The notes under the pieces were generated by a model that saw only the letters and a list, made by a program, of their open reading frames with translations, searched no databases and was not told where the DNA came from. Of a DNA stretch of 64,000 nt, positions 1 to 10,569 are shown piece by piece. The first letter of the stretch is position 1; every line of letters begins with the position of its first letter. Source of the stretch: Mytilinidion resinicola (taxonomy: Eukaryota > Ascomycota > Dothideomycetes > Mytilinidiales > Mytilinidiaceae); NCBI RefSeq assembly GCF_010093595.1, contig NW_022985451.1:893160-957159 (forward strand). The letters run 5' to 3'. The translations under genes and the position numbers were made by a program.

Positions 1-840
1 TTCGGAGAGTAGCTTTCTGGCATATGAGTTGTTGATCCTAGGTTGTAGTGCTGCAACCTGAGTGTATCGGCTCTTAATTCTCGATGGCCACAACTTGCAT
101 ACATCTCTTGAGTTCATACAGTATTGTAAAGATGCAAAAATCATTGCTCTCTGCCTGCCACCTCACTCAACCCATATACTCCAGCCGCTTGATGTTGGCA
201 TCTTTTCGCCAGTTGCGAAGGCATATAAGAAGCAGATTCGTGAGCATAGCATCTTCGGGGCAGAGCGCATCTCGAACGAGCAATTCACCATCTTCTATTG
301 ACGGGCAATACGACAAGCAGTCACAAAAGTCAACATTGCTAGTGCATGGAGAAAGACAGGCCTACTACCTTTCAATCCTATATTAGTACTGCAGGAATTC
401 AGGCCAAGACACCTCCTTTCATTAGTATAACTAATGAGAATGGTGTTCGAGTTGATATACAAGCAACAGAGGATCAGTCAAAGAGGATAAATACGCTCAT
501 TGCAGCGCTTCTTAAAGAGGTTCCTCTCCAGCTTTATTCCACCATTACTCATCTACAAGATCTCTCTCTAACTGCTCTTGCTGATAGGTCTGCACTTCAA
601 ATTCTAAACAATGATCTTGTGCAGAAGCAGAAGAAGAGCAGAAAGAGCCGTACGAAGAAGCACTTTGGAGAGGCTCGGCAGCTCACCGTAGAGGAAGCGC
701 TTCAAAAGATGAGAGAGCGTAATGCAAAGGATCAGGAGGTTTCAACTGCTAAGGAGAGAGCTGCTGCTCTACGAGGCAAAGGACGCTTTGCAAAGTTAGC
801 CTGGAAGGATCTGGCAATGAGTTTTGATGTATTTATATAG
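1..840 (+). pseudogene. Decayed Fot1/pogo-type transposase, C-terminal half
   Basis: The window opens inside a relic of a pogo/Fot1 (Tc1-mariner superfamily) transposase. Residues encoded from about 73 carry the second catalytic aspartate in LILDGHN and, 40-odd residues on, the QPLDVGIFSP block that holds the third catalytic aspartate in this family. The frame is broken: a TGA lies just upstream of the LILDGHN block, another TGA at 299-301, and the typical continuation (NIASAWRKTGLLPFNP) follows in the next stretch before shifting again to a basic, coiled-coil-like C-terminal tail (346-840). In this family the enzyme cuts and pastes the element at TA sites; this copy cannot make a full protein. 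The 5' part lies outside the window. Confidence 0.85.
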
Positions 841-889
841 CAATTCACTCCTTTGCCCCTGCAAGCCTCATACGCCACCAATACGCTAA

Positions 890-929
890 CCGGGTGGCTC
901 GACCGGGTGGCTGGCTCGACCGGGTGGCC
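890..929. repeat. Short direct repeats CCGGGTGGC x3, possible transposon end
   Basis: Three copies of CCGGGTGGC (890-898, 903-911, 920-928) separated by short CTCGA-like spacers lie about 50 bp after the Fot1-like relic. Repeated GC-rich words near the ends are common in pogo/Fot1 terminal repeats, so this may be the terminal region of the decayed element. The matching opposite end is not in the window, so the assignment is inference. Confidence 0.4.
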
Positions 930-1113
930 AAGACGTTATGTTTTTCTCACTTTGTGGAGAAGGATCAAGGAGAGATGAAAGAAGAGATGAGAAAGCGAGA
1001 GAGAAATCGGTCATTTGTGTAGATGGCACAGTCTGTGCTAATAAGGGCATGGGTAGAGAATCCTGGAAAGCAGCCTGAGCTTCGAAGGCTTACAAAGCTG
1101 TACGGGAGCATTA

Positions 1114-1151
1114 CAAGGGGGCTACCTGAGCGGGCTGCCGGCGCTCCCTGC
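1114..1151 (+). repeat. Left terminal inverted repeat of the Tc1/mariner element
   Basis: Perfect 38-bp inverted match to 2438-2475. It is preceded by TA at 1112-1113. Confidence 0.92.
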
Positions 1152-1214
1152 AAGCGTCTCTGTTAGTGCTTACAATCGCCACATCGCCACATGAAAACAG
1201 TGCTTATTCAGTAA

Positions 1215-2324
1215 CTAATATTTCGTTGGGCCGCCATCAGCAGCAATTACAGCAAGGCAACGCTCCCTCATATTGCCCGTATACTTTTCAAATTCTTCGG
1301 GCTCAAGCTTCTCCCATTCCTCCTCAGCGTACTGCCGTACTTCCTCCTTTGTTGTAGGAAACCGGCGTTGTATTCTCCCCTTCAACAGCCGACAAACGTT
1401 CTCAATTGGATTCAAATCAGGGGAATTCGCCGGCCATTCCATTACAAGCATGCCGTTCTGTTCCCAGGCCAGGCGCGTCGCTTTTGCTGAGTGAATTGAG
1501 GCATTATCCTCTACAAGAATAGGCTGGTGTCGTAGTGTCTGCCATAATTCCCATGCAAAAGTCTTGATATTAGGGCATATATAGGTACGGTAGACGTCGC
1601 CGTTTATCGTCTTTCTCTTGTATTCCAGCTCAATTGACCAGTCCTTTTCAAAAACAACCAAGGGCCCCTTATTCCCATGGGAGATGCTGCCATGAATCAT
1701 CCAGCTAGAATACCCCCTAAATTTAGGGACACAGCAATCAATATCGTATTTCTCCTCAGCACGCCTAGTAACAAAGATCTGGCCTCCTCCGGTTCGAATG
1801 GACGCTTCATCGGTCCAAATTACTGCTGCCCACATCTCGGGAGTCCATTCCAGATGAGAATAGGCCCATTTAAGACGGGCCTCTCGCTGCTCAGGCGTGA
1901 TAAGGGGCTTCTCTGTTGCAACACGCTGGAAATAGCCCTCTTTTTCAAATGCCTTATATAGGGATCGCTTGCAGGCAGAGACCCCCTCTAGCATTGCAAT
2001 CTCCTCTAACGGCTTCCTTCGGTGGATACGACCAAGCTTAGCCCGGGCAATAAGGCGCTGTCGAGTTGGAGTATCAAGATTCGGTTTTCTCCCTCTCTGT
2101 TTTTGAGGGGTCCACGGATTCTGCAGAGAGAGAGCATTGGATATAGTTCTGTAAGGCACACCAAGAGAGGAACCGATCCTTCGGTTATTCCAGCCAGCGT
2201 ATCGAGAGAGGGAGAAAGCAATATCACGCTCTCGGTAGGAGAGACGGGTGCCCGGATCTCGAAGAATAGGATATTGAATTGGCCGTGGATGGTGGCCATT
2301 GTTCCGGCGTACAAGATTCGGCAT
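1215..2324 (-). CDS. Tc1/mariner transposase, DD34E
   Basis: Intact 369-residue transposase starting at the ATG at 2324. The N-terminal ~110 residues form the paired-type helix-turn-helix DNA-binding region (LSYRERDIAFSLSRYAGW, then NNRRIGSSLGVPYRTISNAL). The DDE catalytic core follows: first aspartate in VIWTDEAS, second in LVEDNASIH, and a glutamate in SPDLNPIEN exactly 34 residues after the second aspartate, giving the DD34E signature of Tc1-type enzymes. It would excise the surrounding element and reinsert it at TA. There is no intron, frameshift or missing catalytic residue, so activity is possible, but expression is untested. Confidence 0.93.
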   Translation of the reverse strand: MPNLVRRNNGHHPRPIQYPILRDPGTRLSYRERDIAFSLSRYAGWNNRRIGSSLGVPYRTISNALSLQNPWTPQKQRGRKPNLDTPTRQRLIARAKLGRIHRRKPLEEIAMLEGVSACKRSLYKAFEKEGYFQRVATEKPLITPEQREARLKWAYSHLEWTPEMWAAVIWTDEASIRTGGGQIFVTRRAEEKYDIDCCVPKFRGYSSWMIHGSISHGNKGPLVVFEKDWSIELEYKRKTINGDVYRTYICPNIKTFAWELWQTLRHQPILVEDNASIHSAKATRLAWEQNGMLVMEWPANSPDLNPIENVCRLLKGRIQRRFPTTKEEVRQYAEEEWEKLEPEEFEKYTGNMRERCLAVIAADGGPTKY

Positions 2325-2437
2325 TTTTATGATATAAAATACAAGGGCCCCTGCCGTTGTTTTATATTATCTAGCTATTCTGGTGGCTTCTGCAGATTTA
2401 TAATACGCTTACTGTGGCTAAAACAACGCCAGCGCTA

Positions 2438-2475
2438 GCAGGGAGCGCCGGCAGCCCGCTCAGGTAGCCCCCTTG
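2438..2475 (-). repeat. Right terminal inverted repeat of the Tc1/mariner element
   Basis: Exact reverse complement of 1114-1151, followed by TA at 2476-2477. Confidence 0.92.
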
Positions 2476-2477
2476 TA

Positions 2478-2868
2478 ATTCGTAACCCAGGACAAATTTA
2501 AGGCACCTCGCTAAAACTTGACGATTCTGGTGAACAAGCGTGATGCGGAGCTGAGGAGACCTGAGCCGACCTCAGCCACAGCGGCACAGGATCACGTGAG
2601 CAGAGGAGGTCGGGCATTGTTTCAGATTGGGGTGATATAAGAGTCTTGGAAATATGCAAACACCCATGGTAGTGACAGGTGAAGTGCTTCTGACATGTGA
2701 CTTCGTCTTGCGCTAATTTCTTGGCGTGAGACGACTCGATGCGCGCCCGGTGAACCTCACGCGTTCCATAGCTATCCCAAAGCATTGTCAATCCATTCCT
2801 TTTCACACCACCTACTACCCAACACACACAGCCGCCCAAGCTGATGGCTTGTGTCAGCTTGCATCATC
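2478..2868. other. Intergenic, 391 bp
   Basis: Upstream region of the RTC4-domain gene. I see no repeat or RNA gene. A pyrimidine-rich run with ACACACACA lies just before the predicted start, as in many fungal promoters. Confidence 0.4.
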
Positions 2869-4700
2869 ATGTATCGCAGCGAGAAGCCCCGTCAATCGCT
2901 GCTCAGCCAATTCAAAACGCGACACCGGTCGTCCTCACCCACTGCGCACCGAATCGTCTCTCCAACCCCTCCTCCTCTATCACAAGAGATGCAAGCGTCA
3001 GAAGTCGAAAAGGATCCGATATATGGGGACCCTGTCAGCTCAAGCGATGAGCGACCCTCATCGCCGGCACGACCCCCGCCCTCGCTGCCAACTGCTCAAA
3101 ACCGAGGCCCTATATATCCCCAGAGACGGGCGACATATACTACCATTAGGAAGGAGGGTCAGGACGAAAGCGCAAAAGAAATTAAGGCGAAAGAATACCC
3201 TAAGAAAGGATCACAAGGTTCACCGAGGAAGAGGTCCGCAGAACTCGGTGCGGACGACAATGATACCGTGGATGAGTTCGGGATGCCAGAAGTTCGGAAA
3301 GGGCCTAGGAGGGCCACGGGATCGCAGGGCTCGACAGGAAAGATGTCTGGAGTAATCAAACCAGAGGACGATAGTTCCTTGGATGACTTTGGCGAAATGG
3401 GTAGTCAGAGGGCAAGAAAGAGGGTTATGTCAAGTTATGGAAAGAATATAGGGCCGGCTATGAACATCCACCACAAGTCTAGGGCTAAGGGTAAGGGACT
3501 AGGCAAGCCTGGTGAGTTTCCGACAACGAAAGCTATCAATTTCGTAGCGCTAATTCGATACCACTAGGCTTCAAGAATACTTCCGCACTATCTGCACCGT
3601 CTCCTAAAACTAAGAAAGAGGGTTTCAAAAATCCTAAGGTTGACCTGATGAACCCAAAAAGAGATACGAAAAAGGATGAATGGATAAGGCCTGAAATGCC
3701 CAAACTCAGCAGTGTCAGGACTCGACCTCCCGCACCGGGATACAAGAACCCGTCAGAACCCATCGTTCCCGCAATACCAAAGATGGCATTCCGGATGCCC
3801 GAAACAATGCCCGCTGTACTCTTCAAGACCACACAAGCCGCGCACGACTTACAAGCATCACTTCAACGTTCTAACTCGAGCTCCCCCCTCAGCTCGCCCA
3901 ATTCCTCAATACTAGAAATGTCCTCTCAAGCTCAATCCGACCTCTTCAAAGCTGACAGTCCACCGCTCGAATCTTCCCCAGAACCTATTGGCTCCATCTG
4001 CCCCATGTGCCGCAAACCCGTCGACGGTGCCCACCTCTACACCTTCGCTGCGGAACACGGCAAAAACTTCAAGCTCAACGTCGGCATGCAGCAGGTTTTC
4101 TGCCGGCAACATAAGCAGAAATCGGCCGAGGACGACTACGCCGCGCGCGGATATCCTAAGATCGTGTGGCATAAGCTAGAACAGCGCATGGGGAAGCACG
4201 CGCCGCACCTGGAAGCCGTGCTCGAGGGCAAAGAGAAGTCAGCGTATCGGGATAAACTGGAGCAGAGCGTCCGGACGGGCAGTAACCGTAATCTGCTCTC
4301 GGCGATCATGACGGACGAGTTCAAGCAATCGACGACGGGGTATTATGGCGCGAGGGGCGCAAGAGTCATGATGGAGTACATCACCAAAACGTTTGCACCG
4401 CAGATCCGAAGGCTCGCGCCGACGGACAAGCTGATATCGTCCGGTGGCATGTCGAAGTTCGTGCAGTCGGTGCTGCTACCTGAGCTAGTAATCCGGCTTG
4501 TGATAGATGACATGAAAGTCAATGAGGAGCGGGCGAAAGAGATCATAGGAGAGAGTGGAGAGGTTGGAGATCTAGTGCATGAAGAAGACGACGATGCTGT
4601 TAGGAGAGACGAACATGGGAACAAGTACATTGTTGTCCCCGAAAATATGGACTCGGAGGCAGAGTCTGATGGATATGATGAGGACGGTAATTACGATTGA
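2869..4700 (+). CDS. RTC4-domain nuclear protein (restriction of telomere capping 4-like)
   Basis: Two exons (2869-3511, 3568-4700) around a 56-bp intron (GTGAGT..CTAG) give 591 residues. The N-terminal ~350 residues are low-complexity, rich in Ser, Pro, Lys and Arg with basic patches that look like nuclear signals. The C-terminal part matches the RTC4-like domain: it opens with a CPMC pair (about residues 359-362), continues through a region with HGKNFKLN and FCRQH, and contains TTGYYGARGARVMMEYI, which is characteristic. The tail is acidic. In yeast, RTC4 affects telomere capping by genetic interaction; its biochemical role is unknown, so I name the domain rather than an activity. The start was chosen as the first ATG (MYRSEKPR) in the open frame. 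Confidence 0.85.
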
Positions 4701-5202
4701 TTTAGTGGCTTGTGCATTGCATATTTGAGTATATCTGGCCAGTACGGTGTTTAGGGGTAGGTGGATCATGTGCTTTTCGGTCTTCTCTTCCTTCTATCTG
4801 TTAGCAGCCTTCATTGTCTGTTCTGTGGGCACTGCATCGGACGATTCGCCGTCGGGTGCAGAGTGGAATGGTAGGGCAAGATACGTCCGAGCGTGCAATA
4901 TACCAGGTTGAGCTGGTTCGGACAGCGGACTGGCTACCGATAATATATCGTGTTATTCTGATTTCATGGTTTGATTCAAGGCGTCTCGCAATAATGTGAC
5001 AAAAGAGCGTGCATATCACACGGACTGGCTCCCGTTTATACATCTTGACAGTGCTAAACTTACCCTTTTTCTTGGGTCTAATCTAGAGATTCTAGGACGG
5101 TGTAACAAGCTAGTGGCGCTGATTTAGGACGTCTGTCACACAATCTCACCTGCCGTCTGATTTACAAGCTCTGCCAAGAGCATGCCCAAACTAAGTCTTC
5201 AT
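4701..5202. other. Downstream spacer with degenerate repeat copies
   Basis: No gene is supported. Diverged copies of the GGACTGGCTCCCG-type word occur near 4930 and 5018, leading into the cleaner tandem array that follows. Confidence 0.5.
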
Positions 5203-5548
5203 CGCACGGACCGGCTCCCGGCTATATCTTCTCAACGATGTCAACTTGACCCCAATTCTCCGGTTTGATTTAGGGGTGCTCTGCAATAATAAGCCAAAAC
5301 CGACTTCAAATCGCACCGACTGGCTCCCGTTTGTACATCTCACGGCAACCAAAACCAACCTCTGTACTCAGGCCTGATTCCAACTCTCTTTCCAACAACA
5401 TGCCAAAACCGCCTTCAAATCGCACCGACTGGCTCCCGTTTGTACATCTCACGGCAACCAAAACCAACCTCTGTACTCAGGCCTGATTCCAACTCTCTTT
5501 CCAACAACATGCCAAAACCGCCTTCAAATCGCACCGACTGGCTCCCAG
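5203..5548 (+). repeat. Tandem repeat array, 109-bp unit
   Basis: A 109-bp unit is repeated head to tail: 5294-5402 and 5403-5511 differ at about one base, and 5512-5548 is a truncated third copy. A more diverged copy starts near 5203. Each unit carries TCGCACCGACTGGCTCCCG. Minus-strand open frames across the array (for example reading MYKREPV) are by-products of the repeat and are not called as genes. Confidence 0.88.
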
Positions 5549-5654
5549 CCACCCATCGCCACCACCCCTTTCCCTCCCCCTCCCGTGGTCCCAACCCCCA
5601 CCCCCGGCTTCTCAACCACCTCTTATCAGGACCGCAGAGCTGCAAACCGAGGGG

Positions 5655-5990
5655 GAAGGACGCGTTGGCGACGTATCGGCCATCCCAAGAAAAAAAAAAA
5701 AAGGTTACAGACCGAACCGCTTGAATCGGTTGTTCCATCTGACGCAGACGCGCACACGCCGAGAGGGTGACACGCTTTGGCTGGCGCACGCCTCGCCCCG
5801 TTAATGGTAGAATGGGTGACAGATCGAACCGCTGAGTTTTTTTTTTTTTTTTTTCAATTTCCGTCAACCCTCACCCTTCGCCGGCTTGACGCTAAGGGAG
5901 GGAGGGAGGGAGGGGCACGCACGCGTTGGCTGGGCCGTCGCCCCAGTGATTGTTGCAAAAGAGTTATAGATCTGACTGTGCGGAGAAAGA
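5655..5990 (-). repeat. Dispersed ~97-110 bp repeat family, first locus
   Basis: Three diverged units lie in tandem, recognisable by GACGCGTTGGCGACGTA followed by a GTTGCAAAGA-like block and a GATCGAACCG-like block (blocks near 5703, 5814 and 5959). A13, T20 and (GGGA)n runs interrupt them. The same unit occurs in reverse orientation at 25806-26160, so it is a genome-level repeat rather than a local accident. Confidence 0.7.
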
Positions 5991-7046
5991 CTTCTGCGTA
6001 GAGGCGGAGGGCACGCGGTGGAGGCGGCGATGTGTCGTTGCTTCTTCGTCTAAATTGCGTGGGCAGAGAGGGGAGGTTGTGAGATGGAAGCGGGATGATA
6101 AAGGGGAGGAGCGTGCCCCCCTTTCCGGATTTCACAGAGTACGGTTCCTTAATAACAATGTCGGCTCTGCCGTCCGCATTGGCAAACACTCTCCTTCAAC
6201 GTCTCTGAGAAAGCAGCAGACATCACTGACCTCGCTACGCATTCTGCTTCCGTCGACTGTCAGTAACCTATTCCCCAAGTTCACACACATTTCACGCTTT
6301 ATTGGATCCCAGGATTGCAAACACCTTTCATCCTCGATGCTTAAAATCACCACTTCTCTATTTTCTACAAACGCCCCCCTACCAGGGGCCTACCTAGCAT
6401 ACAAGCCTCGCCCCACCCATCCACACCCCAGCCTTTTTCCCCACCAGCTCACGCCCCTACAGTTCTCACAGAAAACGCCGCTTCCCAATGCCTGTATGCG
6501 TATGCGGAAAAAAAAAACCAAAACACCTATCCCATGCTCTCATGCTCCCATGCTCCCATGCTCCCATGCTCCCATGCTCCGCGAACGCTCTACCACCCGC
6601 CATCTCCGGCACTTACTTCTCAAGCTTTCGGTAAGAAAAAGAAAAAAAGAAAAAAAAATCAGGTAATTGGTGGCAGCTCCCAGAGCAACCTCACCACGAA
6701 TCTAGCAAAAAAGGACTTTTTCTCTTTAACACAGAACTACAAGAAGAAGAAAAAGAGAAAACATCTGTAATAAACCAGGAACAAAAAAGTTTTGACACCT
6801 GCAAATAGAAAAAGGTATCGTAAAAGAGGTTACTCTCAGAAGAGCAAATAGAAGAAGTAAGATGACGAAAAAGGGGGGGTATGAACAAAGATATATAAAG
6901 CCGGGGCCTTCAAGGCCCCTCAAAAATTACTTCCTTGGAAGTTTCGCCCCACAACCGCATGCAGAAAAAGTCGTGGTTGCTCAAACGCCTACACCCGCAT
7001 GCATAAATGCTCAGTCGCTTCCTTCGCCACTCAGTCGCTGTTTGAA
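5991..7046. other. Intergenic spacer with an 8-bp microsatellite
   Basis: No convincing gene. An 8-bp unit (CATGCTCC) is repeated about five times at 6533-6580, and A-rich tracts occur at 6630-6800. Open frames here are short, compositionally biased and without recognisable domains. Confidence 0.5.
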
Positions 7047-9139
7047 TCAAACATACAACTTCTCCAGTCCCAACCCCCTTCTCTCCCTCGCCTTCCTGCT
7101 ACCGACGACCCTCGGGTCATCATCGAGATCCTCGGTGGCCATCCACTCCCACGCGCCCCTTGGAAAACGCTCCTCCCGTATCCGATGCCCCTTCCACGAC
7201 CTCCGCGGCTCCCCAAGCCCCCACGGCTCCGCAAACTGGCACCGCTCGAATTCCATGAGACCGCCAAACTTGCCGTCGCCGTTCGCGACAAACAGGCTCT
7301 GCCCGTCTGGCGTGACGCTGATGCCGGCCGTGGCGCCATAGAAGTCGAGGACTTGACGTTTGTCGAAGTCATATGCGTCGAAGACCGAGACGATGTCTTC
7401 GGCTTCCGCGGCGAAGAGAACGCGACGGCCACCTCCGACCGGCGAGAAGCGGAGTGAGCGCGGGCAAGACATGACGGAGGCGAAAGTAGCGAGAGGGGTG
7501 TCCCATCTGCGAGCGTCCCAGACGACGATCTTGTGGTCCTGTGAGCCAGTGGCCACGTGGATGCCGTCGTCGGCCCAGGCGCAGGCGAAGACGTGATCGG
7601 TATGGGAGGGGAGGTGTTCGAAGGGCCTGCCAGTTTCGGCGTCGGTGATGAGGGCTTTGTCGAAGTCACCAACTATTACACGCATGCGGCCGTTGGGGGA
7701 CGTAGCGGAGCAGTTGATGGCTTGCTTGTAGCGGAACTCGTGGGTGAAGGTGTTGGTGGTGCAATCGAGGATACGGAGGCAGTGGTCGTTGGAGCAGAAC
7801 ACGCCTTGGGGTAGGCCGCTGCTACGAGAGTCGAAGGTGTGAGCATGGTTGGTGATGCCGTTGAACTCGTGTGTTACGTAGCCTTGGACGTGTGGTTCTC
7901 CTACTTCTGATCGGAGATTAGTTAGTGCGTATTCGCCGTAAAAGCCACCAGCGATCAGGACTTCATCGGAAGCCGTCAGAGTGGTGATGCTGAATGAAGA
8001 CGGGTGCATAGAATCTCCCATTGGCTTAGTCAATTCCATTGCGCACTTATTCATTTGGCCTGATGCATCGGTGTGCATGACTTTTGATTTGCTGGCATAA
8101 AATATGTCGCTCCTCGAGATTGCTGCTATTAGGTTCCGGAGCTGGAAATGTGCTACGGAGATTCGGTGTGTTGTATTCATTTTGCGAAAGCGGAAGTAGT
8201 TCTCGGAACTGGGTAGCTTGGTGGCCGATGTTCCCTATTTTAATCAAGTCAGAGATGCCCAGGGCGTTCGAATGGCGCGTGGGAGTGCAGGTGTTGAATC
8301 AGAGAATCACAAGCAGAATCGCATAGGGTAATAAACATGATAGAGCGTGATTGTGAGGTAGCGATGGTGGGACTATAGCTAAGTATGCAGAGATTCGATG
8401 TACAGGGCAGAAGGGAAGTGCTCACCGGTGGTGGTGGAGTGGCCTTCCGAGTCGACAGCCTCAGCCTTGCTGCCCTAGCTTTTTCCCTCGTTGTATCGAG
8501 TTCCTCCCAATTGATGCCTTGAATATCATATCGATCGCCTTGTAGTTCGTCTTTCGTGATTTCAGCCGGCCGTTTCCAGTCTCGTACCCGAGAAGCTTCT
8601 AGGCCAATCATGTCGAGACCTGCCTTCAATCCACCCACGATGGCCCAGTCGTCGATGAACTTGCACACATCGATGACAGCCTGGTGGTCACTGACGGAGG
8701 GGAGCCCGAGCGCATCTTCCAGTGCATCCTCGAAATCCGACATTTGGGAGTACTGTTGCAGTGAATCAGCATCGCCGAGAGCGGCTGCCATGATAGTGGG
8801 CATCATCGAGGCTGTTGAGGTGGTCAAGTACGGTAGTAGGCCCTCACTAGCTTGAGGATTCAATGAGCCCATGCTACCGAAAGGGTTGGGATAGTCTACG
8901 GGCCAGTTCGAATCGTGAGTATGTGAAGATGGCAGCGACTCAGTTTGCTCTATCTGAGAAGGCGGTTGCCACTCCATAGCATCGATGAGGTCGTTGATCG
9001 AAGGGGCGCTCGGGGGAGCGGCTTCGAGGGAAACTCCGTCGTCATAATCGTCCTCACGGTCAGACTCTTCATCCTCCTCCTCTAGGCCTGTCGGCCGGTT
9101 GTCCATGGCGACTTCGGGAGCATGGGCAGATGGGGGCAT
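7047..9139 (-). CDS. WD40-repeat protein with acidic N-terminal region
   Basis: Two exons (9139-8426, 8234-7047) around a 191-bp intron in phase 0 give 633 residues. The N-terminal half is acidic and disordered (LEEEDEESDREDDYDD) followed by the conserved GINWEELDTTREKARAARLR segment. The second exon opens with ENYFRFRKMNTTHR and then a WD40 propeller: repeats are seen as VFCSNDHCLRILDC, INCSATSPNG...VGDFDKALITD, HVFACAWADDGIHVATGSQDHKIVVWDARRW and LRFSPVGGGRRVLFAAEAEDIVSVFD. This architecture is a known family of uncharacterised fungal WD40 proteins; the propeller probably mediates protein contacts. The start is the first true ATG; upstream codons are open but begin without ATG, so an additional 5' exon is possible. 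Confidence 0.82.
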
Positions 9140-10027
9140 GATCGATGACGATATGGGTGATGCTTGCGGGGAGATGTCTCCAGCTCGCGCCGACGGAGTG
9201 GTGCATCCAGCAGAGCGTACTGAAGCGAGAGCGGCGAGGGGCGTGTGCAGATGTTGAGGCTTTGATATTCGTCCCGCGGTATTGGCGGAGCTTTCATATG
9301 CCGGATGCGATGTCGCCCAATATGTCCAAGATTGCGGCTCGGAGAGGCTGCAGCGTGTCAGCGCCTGTGCGCGGGACTGGCGGGTAGTAGTTACGTGCAG
9401 CAACGGAGGGACTTGCAGTGGGGGGCCTTGTATGGACTGGCAGCGAAGGGCGAATTGAAGTCGGAGACGAGTCTCTCGGCGTCTCCAGTCGGCAGGCTCG
9501 CGGCGTCAGGTGTGCAGTGTTGGTGGGCGCTGAGTCCGATGGCGGGCTCGTTTCATGGCCCAGTCGAGTCGGTCAGGGAGTGTGGACAACGTGGTCGGTA
9601 ACGGCGCACCACCGTGTTCTGTATCACGGTGCCCAGGTGTGGAGGTGGTGGAGTAAAAAAGAGGCGGGAGCTCGGCCTCGGTCGGTACGAAGTAGGACAG
9701 TCCACGAGCAGCTCCTCCACACTTCGCACGCCAGGAGTGAGCGCGATACATCACATCCTACATCAGCGCCTCGACGAAAGCAGCCGGTCACAGGGCCTCT
9801 GCTGTTCAAACCGCGTTGTGCGACGACTCCAACTGGTCGAAGCGAGTGCCAGCACCGACTGCCAGCCTCTTTGAGCACTCTTTGCAGCTGAAGCCCGGTC
9901 GACCGTGATTCTGTGTTGGTGACACGTCTCAAAACACACCCAGCCGATTCCCTGCCCGAGCCGCCCGCTGGCCGTCGTCACTTCTGACGCCTGGTTCGCA
10001 GGCCGTGGACTCAGGCACGCTGGGCGT
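9140..10027. other. Intergenic, GC-rich
   Basis: Upstream of the WD40 gene. Open frames occur on both strands but overlap one another and show no domain, so no gene is called. Confidence 0.4.
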
Positions 10028-10240
10028 GGAAAAAGCGGCACTCATCACGTACTCTGCTCGTCTGTGCACCCGTCTGCCACTGTCTGGGGTGCTTCAACGA
10101 GTTTCCACACAGTCCAAAGCGAAGGGGTTCTATCGGATTCCTGGAAATGCATTGAAGCACCCCACGCAGTGGTAGATAGATGTACACACATGACAGCTTG
10201 CTGTAGGATTGAAATACCACCTTTTCCATGCCCCGCACGT
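10028..10240. repeat. Foldback (MITE-like) element, copy 1
   Basis: The two halves of this ~213-bp segment are imperfect inverted repeats: the left half carries GCACCCGTCTGCCACTG and GGGGTGCTTCAACGAGTTTCC, and the reverse complement of the right half carries ACATCTATCTACCACTG and GGGGTGCTTCAATGCATTTCC. Ends resemble CGTGGAAAAAG / CTTTTCCATG. A homologous segment lies at 56616-56853. There is no coding capacity. This fits a non-autonomous foldback or MITE-type element. Confidence 0.75.
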
Positions 10241-10569
10241 CAGGCAGCACCCCAGCCGGACGAGGTAACAACCCAGTAGAGCGGCGGCCTCACATCACTC
10301 CAGCGCATCACGATGCATCACGGCACAGGCACAGCAGCCGTCTAGCACCCATTACCATTGAAAAAGACGCGCCCGCTGTACAGGGGCTGCCGAGCAGAAC
10401 CTCCATCTACAGGGATCCAAAAACGCCGCCCAGGCCTATCAATGCAGACATAACCCCGAGCAATGCAGAACAACCACGGCCACGGTAATACAGTAATGCG
10501 ACAGCTCCCTCCGCGGCTCCTCTCCCGTCCGTGCTGTCTTCGCCTCCCGACGCCACCAGGCCCGGGACC
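10241..10569. other. Intergenic between foldback element and chitin synthase 3' end
   Basis: About 330 bp without a recognisable gene or repeat. Confidence 0.4.

Larger units (their letters stand above)
1114..2475 (-). mobile_element. Complete Tc1/mariner DNA transposon
   Basis: A 1,362-bp element begins CAAGGGGGCTACC and ends with the exact reverse complement. The terminal inverted repeats match perfectly over 38 bp (1114-1151 versus 2438-2475) and continue with few mismatches. TA dinucleotides flank both ends (1112-1113 and 2476-2477), as expected for Tc1/mariner target duplication. The single gene inside (minus strand, 1215-2324) is uninterrupted. The element lies beside the Fot1-like relic, so this is a small transposon cluster. 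Perfect repeats plus an open frame suggest recent insertion and little repeat-induced point mutation. Confidence 0.9.

Noticed and set aside
965..1153. Open frames between the Fot1 relic and the Tc1 element, including a plus-strand start at 1023
   Set aside because: It reads like a possible start of another transposase, but it runs into the Tc1 element and does not resume beyond 2477; no motif supports it.
4801..5867. Minus-strand open frames reading MYKREPV-type starts
   Set aside because: They arise repeatedly because the 109-bp DNA unit is repeated; no domain and poor codon pattern.
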